26,646 nt of DNA from JAFIEN01 sp051859505 (GCA_051859505.1 JBHYFN010000051.1:1-26646), one strand, 5' to 3'. Shown: positions 15,034 to 24,088, numbered from the stretch's first letter. Numbers and translations are program-made. The notes: generated from the sequence alone by a model not told the origin.

Positions 15034-16191
15034 ATGACGGCTTTGAACGGCATCGGTGCTGCGGTCATCGGGACGGGGTTCATCGGCACCGTCCATCTGG
15101 GCGCGCTCAGGCGGCTGGGGGTGCATGTCACCGGCGTCCTGGGCTCGGACGCGGGGCGGAGTGCCGAGCGGGCGGCGGCGCTGGGGGTGGCGAAGGGCTA
15201 TGCCTCGCTGGAGGAACTGCTCGGCGATCCGGCGGTGCAGGTGGTGCATGTCACCTCGCCCAACCATGCGCATTATCCGCAGGTGAAGCAGATCCTTGCC
15301 GCCGGCCGCCATGTGATCTGCGAAAAGCCGCTGGCCATGACCGCCACGCAATCGGCCGAGATGGTGGAGCTTGCCCGCGCCAGCGGCAAGGTGGCGGCGG
15401 TCTGCTACAACATCCGCTTCTATCCGCTGAACCAGCAGGCCCGCGGCATGGTGGCCGAGGGCGCGCTGGGAGAGATCCGGCTTGTCACCGGGCAGTATCA
15501 TCAGGACTGGCTGGCGAAAGAGACCGACTGGAACTGGCGGCTGGAGGTCGAGGCTGGCGGGGCGCTGCGCTCGGTCGGGGATATCGGCACGCATTGGGTG
15601 GACCTGACGAGCTTCATCACCGGGCAGAAGGCGGTCGAGGTTCTGGCGGAACTCACGACCTTCATCCCCGAACGGCAAAAGCCCACCGGCCCGGTCGAGA
15701 CCTTCGCAAGCGCGGGCGCGGCGGGGACCGTGCCGCAAAGGATCGAGACGGATGACGCGGCGCAGATCCTGATCCGCTATGCGAACGGGGCGAAGGGGAT
15801 GATGTCGACCTCTCAGGTCAGCCACGGGCGCAAGAATGCGCTGACCTGGGATATTGCGGGGGCCAAGGGTTCCGCCGCGTGGCATTCCGAGACGCCGGAT
15901 CACCTGTGGCTGGGGCATCGGGACGGGCCGAACCAGATCCTGCAGCGCGATCCGGGCGCGATGAACGCACTGGGGGCGGCGGCGGCCAGCCTGCCGGGCG
16001 GGCATGTCGAGGGGTTTGCCGACAGCTTCCACGCCTTCTTCCGCGCGGTCTATGCCGATATCGCCGCCGGGGGCCGGTCCGACGGGGCGACATGGGCCAG
16101 TTTCGAGGATGGCCATTACGAGATGCAATTCTGCGACGCCGTTCTGGAAAGCGCCCGTGAGGGGCGCTGGGTCCGGGTCGGTGGCGCCTAG
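15034..16191 (+). CDS. Gfo/Idh/MocA-family sugar oxidoreductase
   Basis: 385 residues with GAGGGGG before the ATG. The N-terminal Rossmann fold has AAVIGTGFIGTVH (9-21), and the catalytic-type CEKPLA places Lys98 at the usual position. The C-terminal domain has GDIGTHWVDL with Asp183 and His187 as putative catalytic residues, and the substrate-facing QYHQDWL segment. Relatives oxidise inositol, glucose, levoglucosan or other hexoses, often at C3. Its neighbours are an SDR, a TIM-barrel isomerase/epimerase and a ribose-type ABC importer, the usual set for catabolism of an unusual sugar. Glycosidase-like members of the family exist, so a redox-neutral role is a less likely option. Confidence 0.9.
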   Translation: MTALNGIGAAVIGTGFIGTVHLGALRRLGVHVTGVLGSDAGRSAERAAALGVAKGYASLEELLGDPAVQVVHVTSPNHAHYPQVKQILAAGRHVICEKPLAMTATQSAEMVELARASGKVAAVCYNIRFYPLNQQARGMVAEGALGEIRLVTGQYHQDWLAKETDWNWRLEVEAGGALRSVGDIGTHWVDLTSFITGQKAVEVLAELTTFIPERQKPTGPVETFASAGAAGTVPQRIETDDAAQILIRYANGAKGMMSTSQVSHGRKNALTWDIAGAKGSAAWHSETPDHLWLGHRDGPNQILQRDPGAMNALGAAAASLPGGHVEGFADSFHAFFRAVYADIAAGGRSDGATWASFEDGHYEMQFCDAVLESAREGRWVRVGGA

Positions 16192-16206
16192 ATCAAGGAG
16201 AGACAG

Positions 16207-17121
16207 ATGCAGCTTGGCATCCTGACCGCCCCCTTCCCGGATACGCCGCTGCTCGAGGTGGCCGACTGGGCATCCGGCGCGGGTTTCACCGCGATGGAGA
16301 TCGCCTGCTGGCCCGCCTCGGGCGGGGAAAAGCGGCGTTATGCCGGCACCTCGCATATCGACGTGGAGGGGCTGACCAAGGCGCAAGGCGACGAGATCAC
16401 CGGGGCGCTGGCGGAGCGGGGCATCAGCATCTCGGGCCTTGGTTATTATCCCAACCCGCTGCATGCCGATGCCGCGCATCGGGACCAGGTGATCGGCCAT
16501 CTGAAGAAGGTCATCACGGCGGCGGGCGTGATGGGGGTGAAGGTCGTCAACAGCTTCATGGGCGGGGACCGCGCGCTGAACGTGGACGAGAACTGGGCCC
16601 GCGCGCTGGAGATCTTTCCCGATATCGTGGCCCATGCGGCGGACAGTGGCGTGACGCTTGCCTTCGAGAACTGCCCGATGATCTTTTCCCATGACGAATG
16701 GCCGGGCGGGCATAACATCGCCTATGCGCCAAAGGTCTGGCGGCGGATCTTCGAGACCTGGGGCGACAAGGTCGGCATGAACTACGACCCCTCGCACCTT
16801 GTCTGGCAGATGATCGACCAGTCGCGCTTTGTCCGCGAATTCGGGGGGCGGATGGTGCATGTTCATGCCAAGGATCTGACCATCGACCGGGACGGGCTTT
16901 ACGAGAACGGCATCATGTCGGTCGGCATGGGCTGGCAGGTGCCGCGGATGCCGGGGCTGGGCGATGTGGACTGGGCGCGGTTCTTTGCCGACCTTTACCG
17001 CGCCGGCTATGACGGCCCGGTCATCATCGAGCATGAGGACCGGGATTTCGAAGGCACGGACGAAAAGGTGAAGCGCGGCTTCGCGCTGGCCCGGGATGTG
17101 CTGGCTCCTTTCGTGAAATAG
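16207..17121 (+). CDS. Sugar phosphate isomerase/epimerase-family protein (xylose isomerase-like TIM barrel)
   Basis: 304 residues; AAGGAGAG lies just before the ATG. The AP-endonuclease-2/xylose-isomerase fold is recognised from the order of metal ligands: Glu154 (LAFENCPM), Asp194 and His197 (NYDPSHL), His220 (VHVHAKD) and Glu275 (VIIEHED). Such proteins isomerise or epimerise ketoses, dehydrate inosose, or perform beta-elimination on 3-keto sugars. With a Gfo/Idh/MocA oxidoreductase directly upstream, a keto-sugar formed by that enzyme is a natural substrate. The name with phosphate comes from the family; nothing here requires a phosphorylated substrate. It is followed 45 bases later by the binding-protein gene. 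Confidence 0.87.
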   Translation: MQLGILTAPFPDTPLLEVADWASGAGFTAMEIACWPASGGEKRRYAGTSHIDVEGLTKAQGDEITGALAERGISISGLGYYPNPLHADAAHRDQVIGHLKKVITAAGVMGVKVVNSFMGGDRALNVDENWARALEIFPDIVAHAADSGVTLAFENCPMIFSHDEWPGGHNIAYAPKVWRRIFETWGDKVGMNYDPSHLVWQMIDQSRFVREFGGRMVHVHAKDLTIDRDGLYENGIMSVGMGWQVPRMPGLGDVDWARFFADLYRAGYDGPVIIEHEDRDFEGTDEKVKRGFALARDVLAPFVK

Positions 17122-17166
17122 GGGCAGGATGTGAGTCGAAGACCAAACCAACTGGGAGGATAACGG

Positions 17167-18189
17167 ATGAATAGACTGCTTCAGACCGCCGCCGTCGCGG
17201 CGCTGGCCATCGGTGCCGCTGGTGCCGCCTCGGCCGAGAATTTCACCATCGGCATTTCCAACACCGTGCAGGGCAATGGCTGGCGCGAGGAAATGATCTG
17301 CGCGATGAAGGCGCAGGCGCTTGACTCGGGCCTTGTGGCATCGCTGAACATCGCGCATCGCAACACCGATGCGGCCGGCCAGCTGGAAGACATGCGCAAC
17401 CTGATCCAGGCCGGTGTCGATGCCATCGTGGTGAACCCCGCCAACCCCGACGCGCTGAACGACGCGATCAAGGAGGCGACCGATGCCGGTATCGTCGTCG
17501 TCGCCGTGGACCAGTCGGTCAGCGAGGAGTCGGCCTTTGTCGTGTCGAACAACCAGGAAGAATACGCCTATCTGGGCGCCAAGTGGCTGTTCGAGCAGAT
17601 CGGCGAGGGTTCGGTCGTCTACATGCGCGGTGCTGCCGGTGCCTCGGCCGATGATGACCGCAACACCGGCTTCCAGCGCGCGCTGGAAGAACATCCGGGC
17701 ATCACCGTGGTGCATGAGGTCTTTACCGGCTGGCAGCAGGATCAGGGCAAGCAGCAGATCCTTGATTTCATCGCCACCGGCATTCCGTTTGACGGCATCT
17801 GGACCAGCGGCATCGACAACGTGATCGTCGATGCTCTGGTGGAATCGGGCGAACCGCTGGTGCCGGTCGTGGGTGCCGACAACGCCGGTTTCGTGGGCCA
17901 GCTGGCGTCGGTCGACGGGCTGGTCGGTGCTGCCGTCACCAACCCCGGGTCGATCGGTGGCGCGGGCATGACGCTGGCGCTGCAGATCCTGCAGGGCGAG
18001 ATGCCGGATGACCGGATCGTGCTGGTCGATCCCGCGCTCTGGACCAACGCGACCGAGGAAGGCCGCGCCCAGATCGCCGAAGCGCAGAACCCCAACCTCG
18101 ACCCGGAATGGCCGGTCAGCGTCTCGATCGACGGCTGGACGACCTATTCCATGGAAGAGATCATCGCCTGCCGCGGCCCGGGCGAATAA
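17167..18189 (+). CDS. Sugar ABC transporter periplasmic binding protein (RbsB-like, peripl_BP_4)
   Basis: 340 residues after a strong GGGAGGA site. A Sec signal peptide (residues 1-23, ending in GAASA before ENF) directs it to the periplasm. The mature part has the ribose-binding layout: FTIGISNTVQGNGWREEM at the start, then AGVDAIVVNPANPDALNDAI and the second-lobe strand FDGIWTSGID. It captures a sugar or polyol and delivers it to the permease pair encoded by 19768-21716. A strong hairpin follows the stop (18208-18236). Its codon choice looks more biased than that of the downstream transporter genes, consistent with high expression. The ligand is unknown. Confidence 0.92.
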   Translation: MNRLLQTAAVAALAIGAAGAASAENFTIGISNTVQGNGWREEMICAMKAQALDSGLVASLNIAHRNTDAAGQLEDMRNLIQAGVDAIVVNPANPDALNDAIKEATDAGIVVVAVDQSVSEESAFVVSNNQEEYAYLGAKWLFEQIGEGSVVYMRGAAGASADDDRNTGFQRALEEHPGITVVHEVFTGWQQDQGKQQILDFIATGIPFDGIWTSGIDNVIVDALVESGEPLVPVVGADNAGFVGQLASVDGLVGAAVTNPGSIGGAGMTLALQILQGEMPDDRIVLVDPALWTNATEEGRAQIAEAQNPNLDPEWPVSVSIDGWTTYSMEEIIACRGPGE

Positions 18190-18207
18190 CCCCGGCCTGA
18201 CGATGCG

Positions 18208-18236
18208 CGGGCCCCCGGACAGGTTCCGGGGGCCCG
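18208..18236 (+). terminator. GC-rich hairpin after the sugar-binding-protein gene
   Basis: A perfect 12-base-pair stem (18208-18219 with 18225-18236) and a 5-base loop, followed by TTCCTT. It sits within the operon, 18 bases after the stop of the binding-protein gene and 32 bases before the ATPase start. It may act as a partial terminator or a 3' RNA-stability element, giving excess binding protein over membrane parts. Confidence 0.8.
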
Positions 18237-18268
18237 TTCCTTGCCCGTTTCCCGAAAGCAGCGGCCCG

Positions 18269-19771
18269 ATGAGTGACGCGCCGGCGGACATGCCCATTCT
18301 TGATGCCGTTGGCGTCTCGAAATCCTTTGGCGCGGTTCGGGCGCTGGAGGATGCCTCGCTGCGCGTGGGCCGGGGCGAGATCGTGGCCCTGATGGGGGCC
18401 AATGGCGCGGGCAAATCCACGCTGGTCAAGATCCTGACGGGCGTGCTGCGCCGCGACGGGGGCGATGTCCGCATCAACGGCGAGCTGCGGTCGGTTCGCA
18501 ATCCGCGCCGGGCGCGGGCGGCGGGGCTGGTGCCGGTCTATCAGGAACCCTCGCTGATCCCCGATCTGGACGTGCGCGCCAATCTGCGGCTGGGCGACAC
18601 GCCGGTCGAGCCTTTCATGGCGCGGGTGCAGGAGCTTGGGATCGAGGGGCTGCGGCTGGACGACATGATCGGCGCGCTGCCGCTGGCGACGCTGCGGATC
18701 CTTGACCTGGCCCGCGCACTGGCGAGCGAACCTGACGTGCTGATGCTGGACGAGATGACCGCCGCCCTGCCCACCGATCTGGTGGATCGGGTGCTGAAAA
18801 CCGTCCGGGCCGAGGCGGATGCGGGCCGGTCCGTCATCTACATTTCCCACCGTTTCAACGAGATCGCCCGGATCTGTGACCGCGCCACGGTGCTGCGCGA
18901 TGGTCATACCGTGGGCGATCTGCCCATCGAACCCGGCGTCGAGGAGCGGATCGTCGAGCTGATGCTGGGCCAGACCCTGGGCGAGGGGCGCCGGGTCGAG
19001 CCGCGCGCCGTGGCGCGGGACGGCACGCCGCGGGTGGCGGTGCGGGGCCTGAAGGCGGGGACGAAGCTGCGCGACGTTTCGTTCGATCTGCACCGGGGCG
19101 AGGTTCTGGGCGTCGTGTCGCTGGAAGGGCAGGGGCAGGACGAGCTGTTCGACGTGCTGGCCGGGTTCCGCAAGCCCGAGGGCGGCGAGGTGGCGCTTGA
19201 CGGTGCGCCCGCCCGGTTCGGCCATCCCGCCGATGCCATCGCCGCCGGCCTGACCTATGTGCCGGGCGACCGCTCGCAGGGGCTTTTGATGGCGCGCTCG
19301 GTGCGCGAGAATATCGCGCTGCCGCTGCTGGCGCGGCCCGGCACCTGGGGCCCGATCCGCATGAAGGACGAGGCCGCCCGCGTGAAGGCCGCCATCGAGA
19401 AGCTGCAGATCGACACCCGCGCGCAAGGCGAGGTGCGCAAGCTGTCGGGCGGCAACCAGCAGAAGGTGACGATCGGGCGCTGGGTGGCGACGGGGGTGGA
19501 TACGCTTCTCCTGTTCGATCCGACGCGGGGGATCGACGTGCGCACCAAGCGGCAGATCTATGGCCTTGTACGGGAATTGTCGGATCAGGGGGCGGCGGTG
19601 CTGTTCTATACCTCGGAACTGGACGAGGTGTTGCAGGCCTGCGACCGCGCCATCGTGATCTTCAACGGCCGCGTGGTGGACGAGATCGACACGCAGGTCG
19701 CCGATCACCAGCTGCTGTTGCGCGCGGCCTATGGGCTGACCGAAAAGGACAGGCTGGAGGCCGCGTCATGA
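18269..19771 (+). CDS. Sugar ABC transporter ATPase with two nucleotide-binding domains (RbsA/MglA-like)
   Basis: 500 residues, normal for the family. Domain 1: Walker A GANGAGKST (43-51), Walker B VLMLDEM with Glu162, and H-loop YISHR; but the signature LSxGQ is replaced by LPLATLRI (137-144). Domain 2: the Walker A region is VSLEGQGQDE (no GKS/T, usual for this half); the signature LSGGNQQK (392-399) is intact; Walker B reads LLLFDPTRGID, so Asp-Glu becomes Phe416-Asp417. The composite site made by Walker A of domain 1 and the signature of domain 2 remains complete, so one working ATP site is expected. The ATG at 18269 is preferred over the longer frame, which overlaps the binding-protein gene. 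The stop overlaps the next start (ATGA). Confidence 0.9.
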   Translation: MSDAPADMPILDAVGVSKSFGAVRALEDASLRVGRGEIVALMGANGAGKSTLVKILTGVLRRDGGDVRINGELRSVRNPRRARAAGLVPVYQEPSLIPDLDVRANLRLGDTPVEPFMARVQELGIEGLRLDDMIGALPLATLRILDLARALASEPDVLMLDEMTAALPTDLVDRVLKTVRAEADAGRSVIYISHRFNEIARICDRATVLRDGHTVGDLPIEPGVEERIVELMLGQTLGEGRRVEPRAVARDGTPRVAVRGLKAGTKLRDVSFDLHRGEVLGVVSLEGQGQDELFDVLAGFRKPEGGEVALDGAPARFGHPADAIAAGLTYVPGDRSQGLLMARSVRENIALPLLARPGTWGPIRMKDEAARVKAAIEKLQIDTRAQGEVRKLSGGNQQKVTIGRWVATGVDTLLLFDPTRGIDVRTKRQIYGLVRELSDQGAAVLFYTSELDEVLQACDRAIVIFNGRVVDEIDTQVADHQLLLRAAYGLTEKDRLEAAS

Positions 19772-20742
19772 TCCGGCTTCTGCAAAAGAACGGCTGGGTT
19801 CTGGGGCTTGTGGCGCTGATGGTGCTGCTGTTCGTGCTGACCAAGGTGATCCAGCCGAATTTCGGCGCCTCGGGCATCGACGCCCTGTCGCGCGCGGCGC
19901 TGCCCTTTGCCTTTGCCACGGCCGGCATGGCGATTGTCGTGATCGTGGGGGGGATCGACCTGTCCGTCGCCTCGATGATGGCGGTGGCGGGGGTGGCTTC
20001 GGCCGCGCTGATGCAGGCGCTTGGCAATGAAGGGTCGCTTCTGGTGATCCTCGCCGTTCTGGCGCTTGGCCTTGTCATGGGGGCGATCAACGGGGCGCTG
20101 ATCGTGGTGACGAAAGTGCCCGATATCGTGGTGACGCTGGCCATGCTCTTTGTCTGGGAGGGGGTCGCGCTTCTGATCCTGAGCGCGCCGGGCGGATCGG
20201 CCGCGCCCGCGCTTCGGGCGCTGATCACCGGCCCCGTCTCGGTGCCGTTCCTGCCCGAGGCGATCACCGCCTACATCCCGAAATCGCTGGTCGTGCTGGT
20301 GGTCTGCCTTGCCGTCGTCTGGGTGCCGCTGTCCCGCTCGAAGCTGGGCCTGTGGATCTATGCGGTGGGCAGCGACCCGCTGGCGGCCTTCCGGTCGGGC
20401 GTGCCGATCGGGCTGACGCGGATCGTGGCCTATGCGTTTTGCGGGCTGTTCGCAGCCCTTGGCGGGCTGTCACTGACGCTGTCGACCGGGATCGGAGAGC
20501 CGATCCCCGGCCCTTACCTCATGGCGAGCGTGGCCGCCGTGGTGCTGGGCGGCGTTGTGCTGGGCGGAGGCGTCGGCGGGCTTCTGGGGCCGATCATCGC
20601 GGTCTTCATCCTGCGGATCCTGCGGATGGACCTGACGCTTCTGTCGGTGGATCCCAATGTCTCGGCCATCATCGAGGGCACGATCATGGTGGTGGTCGTG
20701 ATGCTGGGCGGGCTTCTGGCCATGAGGGGACGACGCGCATGA
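19768..20742 (+). CDS. Sugar ABC transporter permease 1 (RbsC-like)
   Basis: 324 residues, with the ATG overlapping the ATPase stop. There are eight to ten hydrophobic segments, starting at about residue 9 (GLVALMVLLFVLTKVI). The RbsC signature regions are visible: IVVIVGGIDLSVASMMAVAG near residues 52-71, and a late Gly-rich segment (VLGGVVLGGGVGGLLG). It forms half of the cytoplasmic-membrane channel. Its last 4 bases overlap the second permease gene, showing translational coupling. Two separate permease genes instead of one indicate a heterodimeric pore. Confidence 0.92.
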   Translation: MIRLLQKNGWVLGLVALMVLLFVLTKVIQPNFGASGIDALSRAALPFAFATAGMAIVVIVGGIDLSVASMMAVAGVASAALMQALGNEGSLLVILAVLALGLVMGAINGALIVVTKVPDIVVTLAMLFVWEGVALLILSAPGGSAAPALRALITGPVSVPFLPEAITAYIPKSLVVLVVCLAVVWVPLSRSKLGLWIYAVGSDPLAAFRSGVPIGLTRIVAYAFCGLFAALGGLSLTLSTGIGEPIPGPYLMASVAAVVLGGVVLGGGVGGLLGPIIAVFILRILRMDLTLLSVDPNVSAIIEGTIMVVVVMLGGLLAMRGRRA

Positions 20743-21716
20743 CCACGACCGTGACCGAGACTCCGATCCTGCGCCGGGTGGGCCATTTCCTGCGCGACAA
20801 TCCGGTGATCCCGCTGATCGTGCTGCTGATCGCGCTGGTCGCGGTGCTGGAATACCAGCGCCCGGGCATCGTCAACGAACGCTGGATCGCCAATACGATC
20901 AAGTTCGCCATCCCGCTGGCGATGCTGGCCGCCTGCCAGACGCTGACCATGCTGACCGGCGGGATCGACCTTTCGGCCGGCATCGTCGCCACCGTCGCCT
21001 CTTTCGTGATGGCGACGCAGGTGCCGTTGGTGGGGCCGGGGCTGGCGATCACCTTTGCGATGACGGCGGCGATCCTGGTGGGGGTGCTGAACGGGGTGGG
21101 CGTGGCCTTTTTCCGGGTGCATCCCCTGATCATGACGCTGGGCAGCGGGTTGATCGCGACGGGCTGTTTGCAGGTCTATCAGCGCTTCGTCATCGCCAGC
21201 GGATCGACCGTGCCCGAGTTCCTGTCCTGGCTGGGCACGGGGCGGTGGTGGATCATTCCCAATGCGATGATCGTCTTCCTGCCCTTCGCCGTGCTGATCC
21301 TCTGGGCGCAGTCGCGCACCGGCTTTGGCCGGCTGCTTTATGCGCTGGGATCGAACGAGAAGGCGTCGAAGCTGTCGGGCGTGCGGTCCTGGCAGGTGCT
21401 GATGGCGCTTTACGTGCTGGTCGCGGTGATCGCGGGGGTGGCGGGGCTTTTGTATGTCGGCATGATCCGGGCGCCGTCCTTGTCGCTGGCCAACCAGCTT
21501 GTCCTGCCTTCGGTGGCGGCGGCGGTGGTGGGGGGCACCTCGATCTTTGGCGGGCGGGGCGGCTATGGCGGCACCATCGTGGGGGCGCTGATCCTCACGG
21601 TGCTGGGCACGCTGCTTACGCTGTTGCAGATGCCCGAGGGGGCGCGGCGGGTGCTTTATGGCGCGATCATCCTTGCGATGACGGCGATCTATGTGCGGCT
21701 GACCGACCAAGGTTAG
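20739..21716 (+). CDS. Sugar ABC transporter permease 2 (RbsC-like)
   Basis: 325 residues from the ATG at 20739, which overlaps the previous stop (ATGA); the longer open frame upstream is shadow of permease 1. The RbsC core is clear: TMLTGGIDLSAGIVATVASF near residues 70-90, then MTLGSGLIATG, LYALGSNEKASKLSGV and VGGTSIFGGRGGYGGTIVGA. It pairs with permease 1. It is the last gene of the sugar operon; a short hairpin with four T follows its stop. Confidence 0.92.
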   Translation: MTTTVTETPILRRVGHFLRDNPVIPLIVLLIALVAVLEYQRPGIVNERWIANTIKFAIPLAMLAACQTLTMLTGGIDLSAGIVATVASFVMATQVPLVGPGLAITFAMTAAILVGVLNGVGVAFFRVHPLIMTLGSGLIATGCLQVYQRFVIASGSTVPEFLSWLGTGRWWIIPNAMIVFLPFAVLILWAQSRTGFGRLLYALGSNEKASKLSGVRSWQVLMALYVLVAVIAGVAGLLYVGMIRAPSLSLANQLVLPSVAAAVVGGTSIFGGRGGYGGTIVGALILTVLGTLLTLLQMPEGARRVLYGAIILAMTAIYVRLTDQG

Positions 21717-21846
21717 GGCATCTGCCCGTTTTCTGGTCCACGATCAGACGAATCCGGTTGAAGCGCCGGGATCAAGCCGATTACATCTTGCGAATGCCGC
21801 GCCCGGCGGAAAGACCGGGCCGGACCAACAGCGACAGGGCGGATGC
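21717..21846. other. Intergenic gap: possible weak terminator and promoter
   Basis: A small hairpin (GGGC-ATCT-GCCC, overlapping the stop and ending at 21727) is followed by GTTTTC, a possible weak terminator for the sugar operon. TTGAAG (21758-21763) with a 17-base spacer to TTACAT (21781-21786) is a poor promoter candidate for the next operon. AGGGCGG before 21847 is the likely ribosome site. Confidence 0.35.
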
Positions 21847-22968
21847 ATGGCGGCCGAGACGGACCAGGGATTCCTGACATTCACCAAGGTCCAGAAGAGC
21901 TATGACCAGAAAACGCTTGTCGTTCGCGATTTCAACCTGAGCGTCGATCGGGGGGAATTCGTCACCCTGCTGGGCCCCTCGGGGTCGGGCAAGTCCACCG
22001 TGCTGATGATGCTGGCAGGGTTCGAGAGCGTGACCAGCGGCGATATCCGGCTGGACGGCACATCCATCGCCCGCACCGCGCCCTACAAGCGCGATATCGG
22101 GATGGTGTTCCAGAACTACGCCCTGTTCCCCCATATGACGATTGCCGAAAACCTTGCCTATCCGCTGAAGCTCCGCAAACGCCCGGGCGACGAGGTCAAG
22201 CGCAAGGTGCAGGAATATCTTGACCTTGTGGAGCTTGGCGCCTTCGGCACCCGCACGCCCGCGCAGCTTTCGGGCGGGCAGCGGCAGCGGGTGGCCCTGG
22301 CCCGCGCGCTGATCTTTTCGCCGCGGCTTGTGTTGATGGACGAACCGCTTGGCGCGCTGGACAAGAAGCTGCGCGAACAGATGCAGCTTGAGATCACGCG
22401 CCTGCACCAGCAGCTTGGGTTCACCGTGATCTATGTGACGCATGACCAGACCGAGGCGCTGACCATGTCGAACCGGATCGCCGTCTTCAACGAAGGCGTG
22501 GTCCAGCAATGCGACGCGCCCGAGGTGCTGTACGAGGCCCCCAACAACGGCTTTGTCGCGGATTTCATCGGCGAGAACAACTTTCTGCCCGGCACGCTGG
22601 TCGAGGTCGAGGGGGATGTGGCGCGGGTGCAGATTTCCTCGGGCGATGTGATCACCGCGCGGCGGGGGGATGCGGTGACGGTGGGGATGAAATGCTCGGT
22701 CTCGGTCCGGCCGGAAAAGCTGTTCATCATGCCCTCGGACCATGCCTTCGACACGCAGCTGACGGCGAAGTTCACGACAAGGCTCTATGTCGGCGATTTC
22801 ATCCGCTATTTCTTTGTCCTGCCCGACGGGACGGAAATCGTCGTGAAGGCGCTGAACGATCTTGCCGCGCCGGAATTCGCGGACGGACAGGAGGTGACGC
22901 TTGTCGCCTCGACCAGAGACTGCTCTGCCTTTGCCCCGCACAAGGCGGTTCAGGAAACCGGGGCCTGA
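21847..22968 (+). CDS. Polyamine-type ABC transporter ATP-binding protein (PotA-like)
   Basis: 373 residues. All motifs are intact: Walker A GPSGSGKST (43-51), Q-loop VFQNYALFPHMT, signature LSGGQRQ (141-147), Walker B LVLMDEP with Glu166, D-loop GALD, and His199 in YVTHDQTEA. The C-terminal part (from about 240) is a TOBE-type domain (CSVSVRPEKLFIM). It is the first gene of a four-gene importer operon in the order ATPase, binding protein, permease, permease, the common alphaproteobacterial order for spermidine/putrescine-type systems. It energises uptake from the cytoplasmic face. The true substrate may be a polyamine or another small cation or amino acid derivative. Confidence 0.92.
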   Translation: MAAETDQGFLTFTKVQKSYDQKTLVVRDFNLSVDRGEFVTLLGPSGSGKSTVLMMLAGFESVTSGDIRLDGTSIARTAPYKRDIGMVFQNYALFPHMTIAENLAYPLKLRKRPGDEVKRKVQEYLDLVELGAFGTRTPAQLSGGQRQRVALARALIFSPRLVLMDEPLGALDKKLREQMQLEITRLHQQLGFTVIYVTHDQTEALTMSNRIAVFNEGVVQQCDAPEVLYEAPNNGFVADFIGENNFLPGTLVEVEGDVARVQISSGDVITARRGDAVTVGMKCSVSVRPEKLFIMPSDHAFDTQLTAKFTTRLYVGDFIRYFFVLPDGTEIVVKALNDLAAPEFADGQEVTLVASTRDCSAFAPHKAVQETGA

Positions 22969-23018
22969 CCCCAAGAGAGCGCCCGCAAAAGGCGTTCGCA
23001 CAACAGAGGAGAAGACCA

Positions 23019-24074
23019 ATGAAACTGGCCGGAAAACTGGCAACCGCGACGGCGATGGTGGCCCTTGCCGCCCCGCTGGCCGCGCAGGAGCTGACTGTCG
23101 TGTCCTTCGGTGGCGCCTATGGCGCCGCACAGCGCGAGCACATGATCGACCCGTTCATGGCCGAGACGGGCGTCAACATCCTGTTCGAGGATTATTCGGG
23201 CGGCATCGCCGAGATCAAGGCACAGGTCGAGGCCGGCAACATCCTGTGGGACGTGGTCGATATCGAGGTGATCGACCTTGAGCGCGCCTGCGCCGAGGGC
23301 CTTCTGGAAGTGATCCCGCATGACATCCTGCCCGCCGGTGACGACGGCACGCCTGCGCTTGAGGATTTCTACCCCGAGGCGCTGGCGAACGAATGCGGCG
23401 TGGGCGTGATCTTCTGGTCGACGATCTTCGCCTATAACTCGGACGTGTTCGGCGAGGATGGCCCCTCGACCGTGGCCGACCTTTTCGACCTTGAAGCCTT
23501 CCCCGGCCCGCGCGCCTTCCGCAAGCGGCCGCAGGTGAACATGGAATGGGCGCTGATCGCCGACGGCGTGCCGATGGACGAGGTCTATGACCTGCTTGCC
23601 ACGACCGAAGGCCAGGACCGCGCCTTTGCCAAGCTGGACGAGATCCGCGACAGCATCGTCTGGTTCGACAGCTGGAGCCAGGCGCCGCAACTGCTTAACG
23701 ACGGCGGTGCCGCCATCGCGCAATCGGCCAACGGGCGCATCTTCGACGCCATCGTCAGCGACGGCCGCCCGTTCGAGATCGTCTGGGACGGTCAGGTCTT
23801 TGACCTTGACGTCTGGTCGATCGTGCGCGGCAGCGAGAACGTGGACCTCGCGCTCGAGTTCATCAAGTTCGCCACCGGCACCGTGCCGCTGGCCGGCATG
23901 CAGGACGTGGCCTATGGCCCGACCCGGCAATCCTCGGGCCCGCTTGTTGATCCGGCGGTCGTGCCGAACCTGCCCTCAAGCCACCTTGACCTTGGCCTGA
24001 AGGCCGATGGCATCTTCTGGGCCGACTATGGCGAGACGCTGGGCGAGCGGTTCAACGAATGGCTGCTGCAGTAA
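23019..24074 (+). CDS. Polyamine-type ABC transporter periplasmic binding protein (PotD-like)
   Basis: 351 residues from the ATG at 23019, which follows AGAGGAG; the longer open frame is shadow of the ATPase gene. A Sec signal peptide (residues 1-22, ending APLAA) precedes QELTVVSFGGAYGAAQ, a start typical of the alphaproteobacterial PotD-like group. Further family segments are AGNILWDVVDIE, GVIFWSTIFAYNSD, FPGPRAFRKRP and GGAAIAQSANGR. It binds the solute in the periplasm for the two permeases downstream. A GC-rich hairpin with a T-rich tail follows the stop. I cannot assign the ligand; the aromatic and acidic pocket of true PotD proteins cannot be confirmed by eye. Confidence 0.9.
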   Translation: MKLAGKLATATAMVALAAPLAAQELTVVSFGGAYGAAQREHMIDPFMAETGVNILFEDYSGGIAEIKAQVEAGNILWDVVDIEVIDLERACAEGLLEVIPHDILPAGDDGTPALEDFYPEALANECGVGVIFWSTIFAYNSDVFGEDGPSTVADLFDLEAFPGPRAFRKRPQVNMEWALIADGVPMDEVYDLLATTEGQDRAFAKLDEIRDSIVWFDSWSQAPQLLNDGGAAIAQSANGRIFDAIVSDGRPFEIVWDGQVFDLDVWSIVRGSENVDLALEFIKFATGTVPLAGMQDVAYGPTRQSSGPLVDPAVVPNLPSSHLDLGLKADGIFWADYGETLGERFNEWLLQ

Positions 24075-24088
24075 CGCGCTGACATATC

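Noticed and set aside
14221..18501. A 1426-codon minus-strand open frame opposite the sugar operon
   Set aside because: It is antisense to four genes with clear families and motifs; composition (Arg, His, Gly, Asp) is that of antisense frames in GC-rich DNA.
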